Source: Actinomycetota bacterium (lineage in GTDB: Bacteria > Actinomycetota > Nitriliruptoria > Euzebyales > Egibacteraceae). From it: a stretch of 8,423 nucleotides of DNA. Where the stretch lies: NCBI GenBank assembly GCA_019347785.1, contig JAHWKQ010000084.1:1-8423 (forward strand), written 5' to 3'. Both the position numbers and the translations under genes were made by a program. Below, piece after piece: positions 1-6,321 of the stretch; the stretch's first letter is position 1, and each line of letters starts with the position of its first letter. The notes under the pieces are model-generated. The model ran no database searches, had not been told where the DNA came from, and saw only the letters and a program-made list of their open reading frames with translations.

Positions 1-887
1 ATCTGATGCCCCGGCTGCGCGGGTGGGGCCAGGCCCTCTCCCGGCAGGCGGGGGGGATCGGCACCCGTGGCCCCGGAGAGAGTCAGCTGGAGGTCGACCG
101 AAGGAAGCTGACGCGGCGCATCACGAAGCTGCGGGCCGACCTGCGCGACTTCGAGCGCACCCGCCGGGTGAAAGGCCTCAACCGGGAGCGCAACGGCGTG
201 CCGGTCGTCGCCGTCGTCGGGTACACCAACGCGGGCAAGTCGACGCTGCTGAACCGGCTGACCGGCGCGTCGACGGTCGTCGCCGACCGTTTGTTCGCGA
301 CCCTGGACACGACCGCGCGGCGGCTGGAGATGCCCGACGGGCGCGTCGTCGTGGCCACCGACACCGTGGGCTTCGTCCGCAAGCTGCCGACGCAGCTGGT
401 GGAGGCGTTCAAGTCCACTCTCGAGGACACGCTGCGCGCCGACCTGCTCGTCCACGTCGTCGACGCCAGCCACCCGGAGGCGCGTGCGCAGGTCGCCGCG
501 GTGGACCGGGTGCTGGCCGAGATCGGGGCGGAGGACCTGCCCGTCGTGGTCGCGTTGAACAAGGTCGACGTCGCCGAGCCCCATGCCGTGCTCGCCCTGC
601 GCCGTGACCTCGACGGCGCCGTGGCGGTGTCCGCGCGTACCGGCACCGGCCTGCCGAGCCTGCTGGAGGCCGGGGCCCGGCGACTGCCCCGGTCGCATCG
701 GCTCGTCGAGGTCACCGTGCCCTACGAGCGCACCGACCTGGTCGCGCTCGCCCACCGGGAGGGAGAGGTCCACGCGCAGGAGCACCGCCCCGAGGGCACG
801 TTCCTGCAGGCCAGTGTGGGACGGGCGACCGCGGCGGCGCTCGGCGACCTGCTGGTCGCCGACCCGTGGGACGAGCCCGAGGACTGA
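1..887 (+). CDS. hflX: HflX family ribosome-associated GTPase (5' end outside window)
   Basis: HflX-type GTPases bind ribosomes and split stalled or stress-damaged 70S particles using GTP. The frame is open to the left edge, so the N-terminal part of the protein is missing. The first visible stretch (MPRLRGWGQALSRQAGGIGTRGPGE, about the first 25 residues from the ATG at 6) is the conserved HflX linker into the G domain, so that ATG is internal, not the start. Counting from it: P-loop GYTNAGKST at 72-80, switch region with TLDTT near 99-103, G3 DTVGF at 119-123, G4 NKVD at 185-188 and a G5-like SART near 209-212. A C-terminal domain of about 60 residues follows. It ends with TGA and is convergent with lexA across 22 bp, with no clear terminator hairpin between them. 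The family call is secure; only the true start is unknown. Confidence 0.96.
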   Translation, partial: LMPRLRGWGQALSRQAGGIGTRGPGESQLEVDRRKLTRRITKLRADLRDFERTRRVKGLNRERNGVPVVAVVGYTNAGKSTLLNRLTGASTVVADRLFATLDTTARRLEMPDGRVVVATDTVGFVRKLPTQLVEAFKSTLEDTLRADLLVHVVDASHPEARAQVAAVDRVLAEIGAEDLPVVVALNKVDVAEPHAVLALRRDLDGAVAVSARTGTGLPSLLEAGARRLPRSHRLVEVTVPYERTDLVALAHREGEVHAQEHRPEGTFLQASVGRATAAALGDLLVADPWDEPED

Positions 888-909
888 CGGCCGGGCGGTG
901 TCGGCGGGG

Positions 910-1542
910 TCAGACCCGGCGGAGCACCGCGACGACGCGCCCCAGCACCGCCGCGGGGGCGTCGGGGGGCACTGCGATCGGCTCGTAGCCGTCGTTGGCC
1001 GGGTCGAGGAAGATCTCGCCGGAGGGGGTCCGGCGGAAGAACTTGACGGTGGCCTCGCCGTCGATCACCGCGGCGCACATCTGGCCCTGCTCGACCGTCG
1101 GCTGCTGGCGCACGACGACGAGGTCGCCCGGACGGACCCCCGCCTGGAGCATCGACTCGCCGCGGACACGCAGCATGAACAGCGTCCCCTCGCCCACGAG
1201 CTCCCGGGGGAGCGGGTAGACCCCCTCGACGCGCTCCTCGGCCACGATCGGGGCCCCCGCGGCCACCTCGCCGACGAGGGGCACCCCCCTGGCCGGTGAC
1301 CCGGGCAGGGCGAGCTCGGTGTCCGGGTCGAACCGGACCTCCAGCGCGCGCGGCCGGGAAGGGTCCCGTCGCAGATAGCCGGCTCGCTCCAGGGTGGCGA
1401 GCTGGCTGTGCACGCTCGAGGGCGACCGCAGCCCGACCGCCTCGCCGATCTCACGCACGCTCGGCGGGTAGCCGCGCGTGGAGACCGCGTCGCGGATGGT
1501 CTCGAGGATGCGCTGCTGGCGGCTGGTCAGCCCTTGCCTCAC
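910..1542 (-). CDS. lexA: LexA, SOS-response transcriptional repressor
   Basis: LexA represses DNA-damage genes and is inactivated by RecA-stimulated self-cleavage. The 210-residue protein has the full family layout. A winged helix-turn-helix lies at about residues 7-70 (with PPSVREIGEAVGL and SPSSVHSQLATLERAGYL). The Ala95-Gly96 scissile bond is in GEVAAGAP. The catalytic Ser130 is in RGESM, and the general base Lys167 is in EATVKFF. The start is GTG at 1542, chosen because GGGGAG lies about 7 nt upstream and the HTH begins at once. It converges on hflX and diverges from the LysM gene. The upstream region holds a LexA box over the predicted -35, so it is probably autoregulated. All catalytic residues are present, so the protein should be functional. 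Confidence 0.97.
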   Translation of the reverse strand: MRQGLTSRQQRILETIRDAVSTRGYPPSVREIGEAVGLRSPSSVHSQLATLERAGYLRRDPSRPRALEVRFDPDTELALPGSPARGVPLVGEVAAGAPIVAEERVEGVYPLPRELVGEGTLFMLRVRGESMLQAGVRPGDLVVVRQQPTVEQGQMCAAVIDGEATVKFFRRTPSGEIFLDPANDGYEPIAVPPDAPAAVLGRVVAVLRRV

Positions 1543-1571
1543 GGTCCACTCCCCTGGCGGTCGACGCGGGC

Positions 1572-1600
1572 ACGGTAGCAGCAGCGGGCCTGTCTTTCAA
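1572..1600 (-). promoter_or_regulatory. Predicted lexA promoter (-35/-10)
   Basis: On the minus strand, TTGAAA (1600 to 1595) is followed by a 17-bp spacer and TACCGT (1577 to 1572), a reasonable actinobacterial housekeeping-sigma promoter with a TAnnnT -10. Transcription would begin near 1565, about 23 nt before the GTG, leaving just enough leader for the GGGGAG ribosome-binding site. The -35 overlaps the LexA box at 1598-1611, which fits autorepression. Inferred from sequence only. Confidence 0.6.
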
Positions 1601-1611
1601 ACATCTGTTCG
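1598..1611. promoter_or_regulatory. LexA (SOS) box, lexA-proximal
   Basis: The 14-mer CAAACATCTGTTCG matches the actinobacterial/Gram-positive SOS consensus CGAACRNNYGTTCG at all but position 2. It overlaps the predicted lexA -35 and lies just upstream of the -35 of the divergent LysM gene, so LexA bound here could affect both promoters. Confidence 0.78.
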
Positions 1612-1619
1612 ATTCCGGG

Positions 1620-1648
1620 TTGACAAGGGCGACGCCGCTGGGCACAGT
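1620..1648 (+). promoter_or_regulatory. Predicted promoter of the LysM gene
   Basis: A perfect -35 TTGACA at 1620-1625 is followed by a 17-bp spacer and CACAGT at 1643-1648. This is a weak -10 that keeps A at position 2 and T at position 6. The start would fall near 1655, inside the perfect SOS box at 1654-1667, leaving a leader of about 119 nt. The strong -35 and badly matched -10 make the exact -10 uncertain. Confidence 0.5.
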
Positions 1649-1653
1649 GTGGG

Positions 1654-1667
1654 CGAACACACGTTCG
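1654..1667. promoter_or_regulatory. LexA (SOS) box, LysM-gene proximal
   Basis: CGAACACACGTTCG is a perfect fit to CGAACRNNYGTTCG. It lies just downstream of the predicted -10 of the LysM gene and over its likely transcription start, a classic position for blocking RNA polymerase. It is the better of the two boxes in this intergenic region, implying LexA control of the LysM gene. Confidence 0.88.
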
Positions 1668-1773
1668 TACCCAGCGCCGGCAGGAGGCCGGAAGAGCCGG
1701 CCAGAGCCGGCGAGGGCCATGGCGCGCCGGAGCCGGGGCGTGAGCCGTGCGGACGAGGCGCGAGGAGGAAGCG

Positions 1774-2163
1774 ATGGCCGTGGTGGCGTGGGAGCTGGCG
1801 CCGGCCGGCCCGCGGCGGATCCCCCGCCGGGTCGTGTCGACACCGCGCGCCAGGCCGTCACGAGCCGTGTACCGGCGCCGTCGGCTGGTCGTGCTGGCCG
1901 TCGTCGCGGCGACGGCCTCGGTGCTGGCCCTGGCCGCGGGCACGACCGGGGCGACGCCGGGGCGGGCCCCCGCGATGCCGGCCCCTGCCGCGCCACCGGT
2001 CCGGGTGGTCGTGGAGCCGGGGGACACCGTCTGGGACCTGGCGGCGGCGCGGCTCCCGGCGGGGGAGGACCTGCAGGGCTACGTGGCGGAGGTCGTCGAG
2101 CGTAACCGGGTCGACGCCTCCGCCCTCGCCCCGGGGACCGTGCTGCTGCTGCCGCGCCGGTGA
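1774..2163 (+). CDS. Membrane-anchored LysM peptidoglycan-binding protein, likely SOS-induced (Rv2719c-type)
   Basis: This 129-residue protein has an Arg-rich cytoplasmic N-terminus (residues 1-37), one hydrophobic segment (about 38-57, LVVLAVVAATASVLALAAG), an Ala/Pro-rich linker, and a C-terminal LysM domain (about 76-128) with VEPGDTVWDLA and an ending like APGTVLLLPR. LysM binds peptidoglycan, so the protein probably faces the wall. The ATG at 1774 is chosen because AGGAGG lies 5 nt upstream; an in-frame GTG at 1747 would put that Shine-Dalgarno inside the gene. It diverges from lexA and converges on nrdR with 6 bp between stops, the same setting as M. tuberculosis Rv2719c, and like C. 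glutamicum divS, both DNA-damage-induced division or envelope proteins beside lexA. No catalytic hydrolase domain is visible. A role in halting division under SOS is inference from context and the upstream LexA box. Confidence 0.88.
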   Translation: MAVVAWELAPAGPRRIPRRVVSTPRARPSRAVYRRRRLVVLAVVAATASVLALAAGTTGATPGRAPAMPAPAAPPVRVVVEPGDTVWDLAAARLPAGEDLQGYVAEVVERNRVDASALAPGTVLLLPRR

Positions 2164-2169
2164 CGCCGG

Positions 2170-2649
2170 TCAGCGCGGCTCCCGGCCGCCGTGCGCGGGT
2201 CGCCGCGTGAGCTCGGCCAGCTCGCGGACGAAGTCCTCGGGGCTCGTGAAGCCCTTGTAGACGCTGGCGAAGCGGACATAGGCCACCTGGTCCAGCTCCC
2301 GCAGGGCATCGAGCACCTCCACGCCGATGACCTCGCTGGCGATCTCGCGAGCTCCCAGCGCGCGGATGCGCCCCTCGACACGGGCGGCCGCGCGGCGGGT
2401 CGCCTCAGGGTCGAGGCCGACGTTCTTCGTCGCCTTGTCGATGCCGGCCTGCACCTTCTCCCGGCGATACGGCTCGACCCTGCCGTCACGCTTGCGCACC
2501 GCCAGCGCGTGCTGCTCGACACGCTCGTAGGTCGAGTAGCGCTGTCGGCAGGTCAGGCACTCCCGCCGCCTCCGGACAGCCGCGCCCGCGTCGGCCGCTC
2601 GGGAGTCCACGACCCGGTCCTCGCCACCGCCACAGTACGGACACCGCAC
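2170..2649 (-). CDS. nrdR: NrdR, ATP-cone transcriptional repressor of ribonucleotide reductase genes
   Basis: NrdR senses ATP/dATP through an ATP-cone and represses RNR genes by binding paired NrdR boxes. The 159-residue protein has the standard length and layout. An N-terminal zinc ribbon carries Cys3, Cys6, Cys31 and Cys34 (RCPYCG and ECLTCRQR), and the ATP-cone spans about 46-136 (VRKRDGRVEPYRREKVQAGI to SVYKGF). The GTG at 2649 is taken as the start because the protein then opens with the family's RCPYC and AGGA sits 7 nt upstream. The frame stays open further upstream through the promoter region, but that part shows no homology. It converges on the LysM gene (6 bp) and diverges from nrdJ, its expected target, with NrdR boxes in between. 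No strong promoter hexamers are visible for it. Confidence 0.97.
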   Translation of the reverse strand: MRCPYCGGGEDRVVDSRAADAGAAVRRRRECLTCRQRYSTYERVEQHALAVRKRDGRVEPYRREKVQAGIDKATKNVGLDPEATRRAAARVEGRIRALGAREIASEVIGVEVLDALRELDQVAYVRFASVYKGFTSPEDFVRELAELTRRPAHGGREPR

Positions 2650-2887
2650 GCCGCCGTCCTTTCGAAGAATTTTTCCCGGCGGCCCTGTCCACCGGTCCAC
2701 CCACACCCCTCCGGCGGTCATGCACAGCCTCTCCCGGCGGTCCACAGGGACGAGCGGGTTGTCCACCGGCCGACACCCAACATGTGGTGGGCGGGGCCGC
2801 GTCGTCCACAGGCGCGGGCCGGCGAACCTGTCACACCACACTGTTAGCGTGGGCCCGGAGGGGGTCCGGTGGAGCACCTGGACCCTA

Positions 2888-2903
2888 CCACAATATATAG
2901 TGG
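2888..2903. promoter_or_regulatory. NrdR box 1 (near-consensus)
   Basis: CCACAATATATAGTGG matches the NrdR consensus acaCwAtATaTwGtgt at every core position, and only the outermost bases differ. It is a perfect CCAC...GTGG palindrome apart from the central A/T tract and stands out strongly in GC-rich DNA. TATAGT inside it (2896-2901) could serve as the nrdJ -10, so NrdR binding would block polymerase. Confidence 0.88.
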
Positions 2904-2919
2904 AGCCTGTCGAGCAGAC

Positions 2920-2935
2920 GTTCAGTATGTGGGTG
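2920..2935. promoter_or_regulatory. NrdR box 2 (weaker)
   Basis: GTTCAGTATGTGGGTG keeps the core C at 4, w at 5, T-A-T at 7-9, T at 11 and G at 13 of the NrdR consensus. Its centre is 32 bp from that of box 1, the roughly three-turn spacing expected for paired NrdR boxes. That spacing is the main reason to believe it, since by sequence alone it is modest. Confidence 0.6.
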
Positions 2936-3050
2936 TGAACAGCGGAGAAGGTTCCTTGACGCGCGTCCACTGTCCGGGCAACTTACAGGGTCGTAACTCC
3001 ACCCATGGCCGCATGTGGCGGCCCGGTATCCGACGAGAGCAGGACGACTG

Positions 3051-5822
3051 ATGGTCACGACCCAGGACGCACTCCGCGCCGTCGCCACCGGCCCCGACTC
3101 CCGTCCGGGGCTGCGGGTGGGCAGGTACTTCACCTCCGAGGGGGCCCATCCCTACGACGAGCTGGAGTGGGAGCGGCGCGACGCCGTCATCAGCGACTGG
3201 CGGACCGGCGAGGTCGCGTTCGAGCAGCGCGGCGTCGAGTTCCCCACGTCCTGGTCGATGAACGCCACGACGATCGTGGCCCAGAAGTACTTCCGCGGGA
3301 TGCTGGGCACGCCCCAGCGCGAGCACAGCGTGCGCCAGATGATCGACCGGGTGGCCGACACGATCGGTTCCTGGGGCCGGGCCGACGGCTACTTCGCCGA
3401 CGAGGGGTCCGCCGCCACGTTCGTCGACGAGCTCAAGCACCTGCTGGTCAACCAGAAGGCCGCCTTCAACTCCCCGGTGTGGTTCAACGTCGGTGTCGAG
3501 GACACCCCGCAGTGCAGCGCGTGCTTCATCCTGTCCGTCGAGGACACGATGAGCTCCATCCTGAACTGGTACGTCGAGGAGGGCACGATCTTCAAGGGCG
3601 GCTCCGGCTCGGGCGTCAACCTGTCGCGGATCCGCGGCTCGATGGAGCCGCTCAAGGGCGGGGGCCAGGCCAGCGGACCGGTCAGCTTCATGCGCGGCGC
3701 CGACGCCAGCGCCGGCACCATCAAATCGGGCGGCAAGACCCGCCGCGCGGCCAAGATGGTCGTGCTCGACGTCGATCACCCGGACGTCGAGGAGTTCATC
3801 TGGTGCAAGCACCGCGAGGAGCAGAAGGCCCGCGCGCTCGGCGCCGCCGGGTTCGACATGGACCTGGACGGCAAGGACTCCGGCAGCATCCAGTACCAGA
3901 ACGCGAACAACTCGGTCAGGGTCACCAACGAGTTCATGCGCGCCGTCGAGCGCGATGCGGACATCTCGCTGCGGGCGGTCCTGGACGACCGACCGGTCAA
4001 GACGCTGCCCGCCCGCGAGCTGATGCGCCAGATCGCGCAGGCCGCCTGGGAGTGCGCCGACCCCGGCATCCAGTACGACACGACGATCAACGACTGGCAC
4101 ACCACCCCGAACGCCGGCCGCATCAACGCCTCGAACCCCTGCAGTGAGTACATGCACCTGGACAACTCGGCGTGCAACCTCGCCAGCCTCAACCTGCGCA
4201 GGTTCGAGGCCGGCGGCGTGTTCGACGTCGACGCGTTCGAGCGCGCCGTGGAGCTGGTGTTCCTGGCCCAGGAGATCATCGTCGGCAACTCGTCCTATCC
4301 GACCGAGCGGATCGCCCACAACGCGCGCCGCTACCGCCAGCTGGGCCTGGGCTACGCCAACCTCGGCAGCCTGCTGATGAGCCAGGGCCTGGCGTACGAC
4401 TCCGACGAGGGACGGGCGTGGGCGGGGGCGATCACCGCGCTCATGACGGGCTGCGCCTACCGGGCGTCGGCGGAGATCGCCCGGGCCAAAGGCCCGTTCG
4501 ACGGCTTCGCCGGCGACCGCGACGGCATGCTCCGCGTCATCGCCAAGCACACCGACGCCCTGAACGGGATCGACGCGGGTCTCGCCCCGTCCAACGTCCT
4601 CGATGCCGCGCGGAGCGCCTGGAGCGAGGCCGGCGACCTGGGCGCGCGGCACGGCGTCCGCAACGCGCAGGCCTCGGTCCTGGCGCCGACCGGCACGATC
4701 GCCTTCCTGCTCGACTGCGACACGACCGGCATCGAGCCCGACCTGGGCCTGGTCAAGACCAAGAAGCTGGTCGGTGGCGGCTCGATGCGGATCGTCAACC
4801 GCACCGTGCCGGTCGCCTTGGAGCGGCTGGGCTACCAGCCCGAGCAGATCGAGGCGATCGTCGCCTACATCGACGACAACTCGACGATCGAGGGGGCGCC
4901 CGCGCTGCGTCCGGAGCACCTGCCCGTGTTCGACTGCGCGATGGGGGAGCGCTCGATCGCCCCGACCGGCCACCTGCGCATGATGTCCGCGGTGCAGCCG
5001 TTCATCAGCGGGGCCATCAGCAAGACCGTGAACATGCCCGAGTCGGCGACCGTCGCGGACGTCGAGGAGATGTTCATCCGCGGCTGGAAGCTCGGGCTCA
5101 AGGCGATCGCGATCTACCGGGACAACTGCAAGGTCGGCCAGCCGCTGGCGGTCACCCGCAAGGAGCCCGCGGTCACCACGACCGAGGAGGCCGTGGGGCA
5201 GGGGATGGTCCGCCGCCGGCTCCCCAAGCAGCGGCCCAGCCAGACCATCTCGTTCCAGGTCGGTGACGCGGAGGGTTACCTCACCGCCGGTGAGTATCCC
5301 GGCGACGGGCTCGGTGAGATCTTCGTCAAGCTCGGCAAGCAGGGATCGACCCTGTCGGGGGTCATGGACGCCTTCGCGATCAGCGTCAGCCTCGGCCTGC
5401 AGTACGGGGTGCCGCTGGAGGCGTACGTCTCGAAGTTCATCAACATGCGCTTCGAGCCGTCGGGGCTGACCGACGACCCGGAGGTGCGCTTCTCCGCGTC
5501 GCTGGCGGACTACATGTTCCGCCGCCTGGCGATCGAGTACCTGCCCGCCGACACGCGCCGGGAGCTGGGGATCTACACGATCCAGGAGCGCCAGCGGTCG
5601 CTCGACGCCGGCCCGCCGGCCCCGCCCGGGCCAGGGCAGGGCGATCCCGCCCGGAGAGCGGACGCCGCCGGGCAGACGGTGCTGCCGGTCGACGAGCGCC
5701 CGCACCGCGTCGACGACATCTACGGTGACGCGCCGATGTGCTACTCCTGCGGCGTCAGGATGCAGCGCGCCGGCTCCTGCCACGTCTGCGGCTCCTGCGG
5801 CACCACCTCAGGCTGCAGTTGA
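3051..5822 (+). CDS. nrdJ: NrdJ, adenosylcobalamin-dependent class II ribonucleoside-diphosphate reductase
   Basis: Class II RNR makes deoxyribonucleotides using an adenosylcobalamin-generated thiyl radical, without an oxygen-dependent partner subunit. The 923-residue protein has the full NrdJ layout. It carries NSPVWFN (140-146), QCSACF with Cys155/Cys158 (one should be a redox partner), the glycine-rich GGSGSGVNLSRIR (183-195), and the catalytic loop NPCSE (362-366), where Cys364 is the expected thiyl residue with Asn362 and Glu366. Cys375 lies 11 residues on, matching the second redox cysteine. APTGTI is at 545-550. A TSCPD-type domain follows at about 730-835, then a flexible Pro/Ala-rich linker (about 850-885) and a C-terminal Cys cluster (897, 900, 910, 913, 916, 922) typical of NrdJ reductive tails. 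The ATG at 3051 is chosen over a GTG at 3015 because AGGA sits 6 nt upstream. It is divergent from nrdR, with NrdR boxes upstream. Confidence 0.97.
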   Translation: MVTTQDALRAVATGPDSRPGLRVGRYFTSEGAHPYDELEWERRDAVISDWRTGEVAFEQRGVEFPTSWSMNATTIVAQKYFRGMLGTPQREHSVRQMIDRVADTIGSWGRADGYFADEGSAATFVDELKHLLVNQKAAFNSPVWFNVGVEDTPQCSACFILSVEDTMSSILNWYVEEGTIFKGGSGSGVNLSRIRGSMEPLKGGGQASGPVSFMRGADASAGTIKSGGKTRRAAKMVVLDVDHPDVEEFIWCKHREEQKARALGAAGFDMDLDGKDSGSIQYQNANNSVRVTNEFMRAVERDADISLRAVLDDRPVKTLPARELMRQIAQAAWECADPGIQYDTTINDWHTTPNAGRINASNPCSEYMHLDNSACNLASLNLRRFEAGGVFDVDAFERAVELVFLAQEIIVGNSSYPTERIAHNARRYRQLGLGYANLGSLLMSQGLAYDSDEGRAWAGAITALMTGCAYRASAEIARAKGPFDGFAGDRDGMLRVIAKHTDALNGIDAGLAPSNVLDAARSAWSEAGDLGARHGVRNAQASVLAPTGTIAFLLDCDTTGIEPDLGLVKTKKLVGGGSMRIVNRTVPVALERLGYQPEQIEAIVAYIDDNSTIEGAPALRPEHLPVFDCAMGERSIAPTGHLRMMSAVQPFISGAISKTVNMPESATVADVEEMFIRGWKLGLKAIAIYRDNCKVGQPLAVTRKEPAVTTTEEAVGQGMVRRRLPKQRPSQTISFQVGDAEGYLTAGEYPGDGLGEIFVKLGKQGSTLSGVMDAFAISVSLGLQYGVPLEAYVSKFINMRFEPSGLTDDPEVRFSASLADYMFRRLAIEYLPADTRRELGIYTIQERQRSLDAGPPAPPGPGQGDPARRADAAGQTVLPVDERPHRVDDIYGDAPMCYSCGVRMQRAGSCHVCGSCGTTSGCS

Positions 5823-5838
5823 GGTAGAGCATCGATGA

Positions 5839-5899
5839 CCGGGCTGCGGCCGCGCCCCCGGCCACGGTTGCACCCCTAGGTGCCCCCTGAAGTGGGTGC
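5839..5899. other. Small GC hairpins after nrdJ; weak terminator candidate
   Basis: Downstream of the nrdJ stop, GGCCG/CGGCC (5848-5852 with 5859-5863) and GCACC/GGTGC (5870-5874 with 5879-5883, 4-nt loop) can each form a 5-bp stem. GCACCC at 5870 could instead pair with GGGTGC at 5894-5899. There is no U-run and the stems are short, so this is only a possible terminator or leader structure between nrdJ and the NYN gene. Confidence 0.25.
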
Positions 5900-5906
5900 C
5901 TCCGGA

Positions 5907-6314
5907 ATGGCTGCCTCCGGCCCGCGGCTGGTCGTGGACGGTATGAACGTCATCGGGTCCCGCCCCGACGGCTGGTGGCGGGACCGCGACGCGGCCGTGC
6001 GCCGGCTGTTCGCCGGGCTGGCGGCGCTGGCGGCGGAGAGGGGCGCGGGCATCACCCTCGTGCTCGACGGGCGGCCGATCGAGGCACTGGGGGAGGGCCG
6101 GCACCAGGGCGTCGTCGTGTGCTACGCGGGCCGCGCGGGCCGGGACGCCGCGGACGACCGCATCGTCGGGCTCGTCGGGGCCGACGACGCGCCGGCGTCG
6201 CTGGTGGTCGTCACCGCCGACCGTGAGCTGCGCGAGCGGGTGGAGGCGCTGGGGGCGTCGACCAGCGGGCCACGCGAGCTGCTGCGTCGCCTCGACCGGC
6301 TGGGTGAGCGCTGA
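5907..6314 (+). CDS. NYN-domain protein (PIN-like nuclease fold, YacP-like)
   Basis: NYN domains share the PIN/FLAP nuclease fold, and many are metal-dependent RNases, although the substrate of this one is unknown. The 135-residue protein starts almost directly with RLVVDGMNVIGSRPDGWW. Asp11 and Asn14 in DGMN are typical of the first metal-binding motif. Further acids are Asp54 (LVLDGRP), Asp80/83/84 (GRDAADDRIV) and Asp105 (VVTADREL), the expected positions for the acidic pocket. There is no signal peptide or TM segment, so it should be cytoplasmic. The ATG at 5907 is my choice, but in-frame GTGs at 5892 and 5880 are open alternatives and none has a good Shine-Dalgarno. It lies 84 bp after nrdJ on the same strand and could be cotranscribed. 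It converges with the small ORF that ends at 6322 (7 bp between stops). Confidence 0.85.
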   Translation: MAASGPRLVVDGMNVIGSRPDGWWRDRDAAVRRLFAGLAALAAERGAGITLVLDGRPIEALGEGRHQGVVVCYAGRAGRDAADDRIVGLVGADDAPASLVVVTADRELRERVEALGASTSGPRELLRRLDRLGER

Positions 6315-6321
6315 GGCGGTG

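Larger units (their letters stand above)
1543..1773. promoter_or_regulatory. Divergent lexA / LysM-gene control region
   Basis: This 231-bp region separates two divergent genes and holds both predicted promoters and two SOS boxes, annotated separately. The part transcribed toward the LysM gene also contains a small all-GC hairpin, GGCCGG (1686-1691), AAGAG loop, CCGGCC (1697-1702), and a directly repeated AGAGCCGGC at 1693-1701 and 1703-1711. The hairpin has no U-run and could be a leader structure or chance in GC-rich DNA. An upstream ATG at 1719 opens a different frame that overlaps the LysM start; I do not consider it coding. Confidence 0.7.
2685..2971 (+). promoter_or_regulatory. Cluster of DnaA-box-like GTCCAC motifs
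   Basis: Six copies of NNGTCCACN lie on the plus strand: CTGTCCACC (2685), CGGTCCACC (2693), CGGTCCACA (2738), TTGTCCACC (2759), TCGTCCACA (2802) and GCGTCCACT (2963). Actinobacterial DnaA boxes resemble TTGTCCACA. The copies at 2802 and 2759 fit best and the rest are partial. All have the same orientation. Binding by DnaA is inference; the repeated motif itself is seen directly. Confidence 0.4.
2650..3050. promoter_or_regulatory. nrdR-nrdJ divergent intergenic region
   Basis: This 401-bp gene-free region carries paired NrdR boxes (2888-2903 and 2920-2935), a cluster of six GTCCAC motifs (2685-2971), an unusual A/T tract near 2664-2674 just upstream of the nrdR ribosome-binding site, and the nrdJ leader of about 150 nt. 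A possible second nrdJ promoter is TTGACG (2956-2961) with CAACTT 17 bp on, but the -10 is poor. I looked for a cobalamin riboswitch and found no convincing B12-box or core. The ribosome-binding site for nrdJ is AGGA at 3041-3044. Confidence 0.7.

Noticed and set aside
888..909. Terminator between convergent hflX and lexA
   Set aside because: The 22-bp gap holds no inverted repeat or U-run that I can see.
1719..2105. Out-of-frame ATG at 1719 overlapping the LysM gene
   Set aside because: The product is Arg/Gly/Ala-rich with no domain, while the LysM frame has a good ribosome-binding site and a recognisable fold.
2904..3050. Cobalamin riboswitch upstream of the B12-dependent nrdJ
   Set aside because: I could not find a B12-box or the conserved core pairing. 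In S. coelicolor the riboswitch controls the alternative class I genes rather than nrdJ, from memory.
2929..3051. Possible leader ORF ending in TGATG overlap with the nrdJ start
   Set aside because: There is no Shine-Dalgarno, its in-frame GTGs lie within or beside NrdR box 2, and a TGATG overlap is easy by chance. nrdJ has its own AGGA site.
2922..5783. A 953-codon open frame antisense to nrdJ
   Set aside because: It mirrors nrdJ codon bias in GC-rich DNA, has no recognisable domain or ribosome-binding site, and extends into the NrdR-box region.
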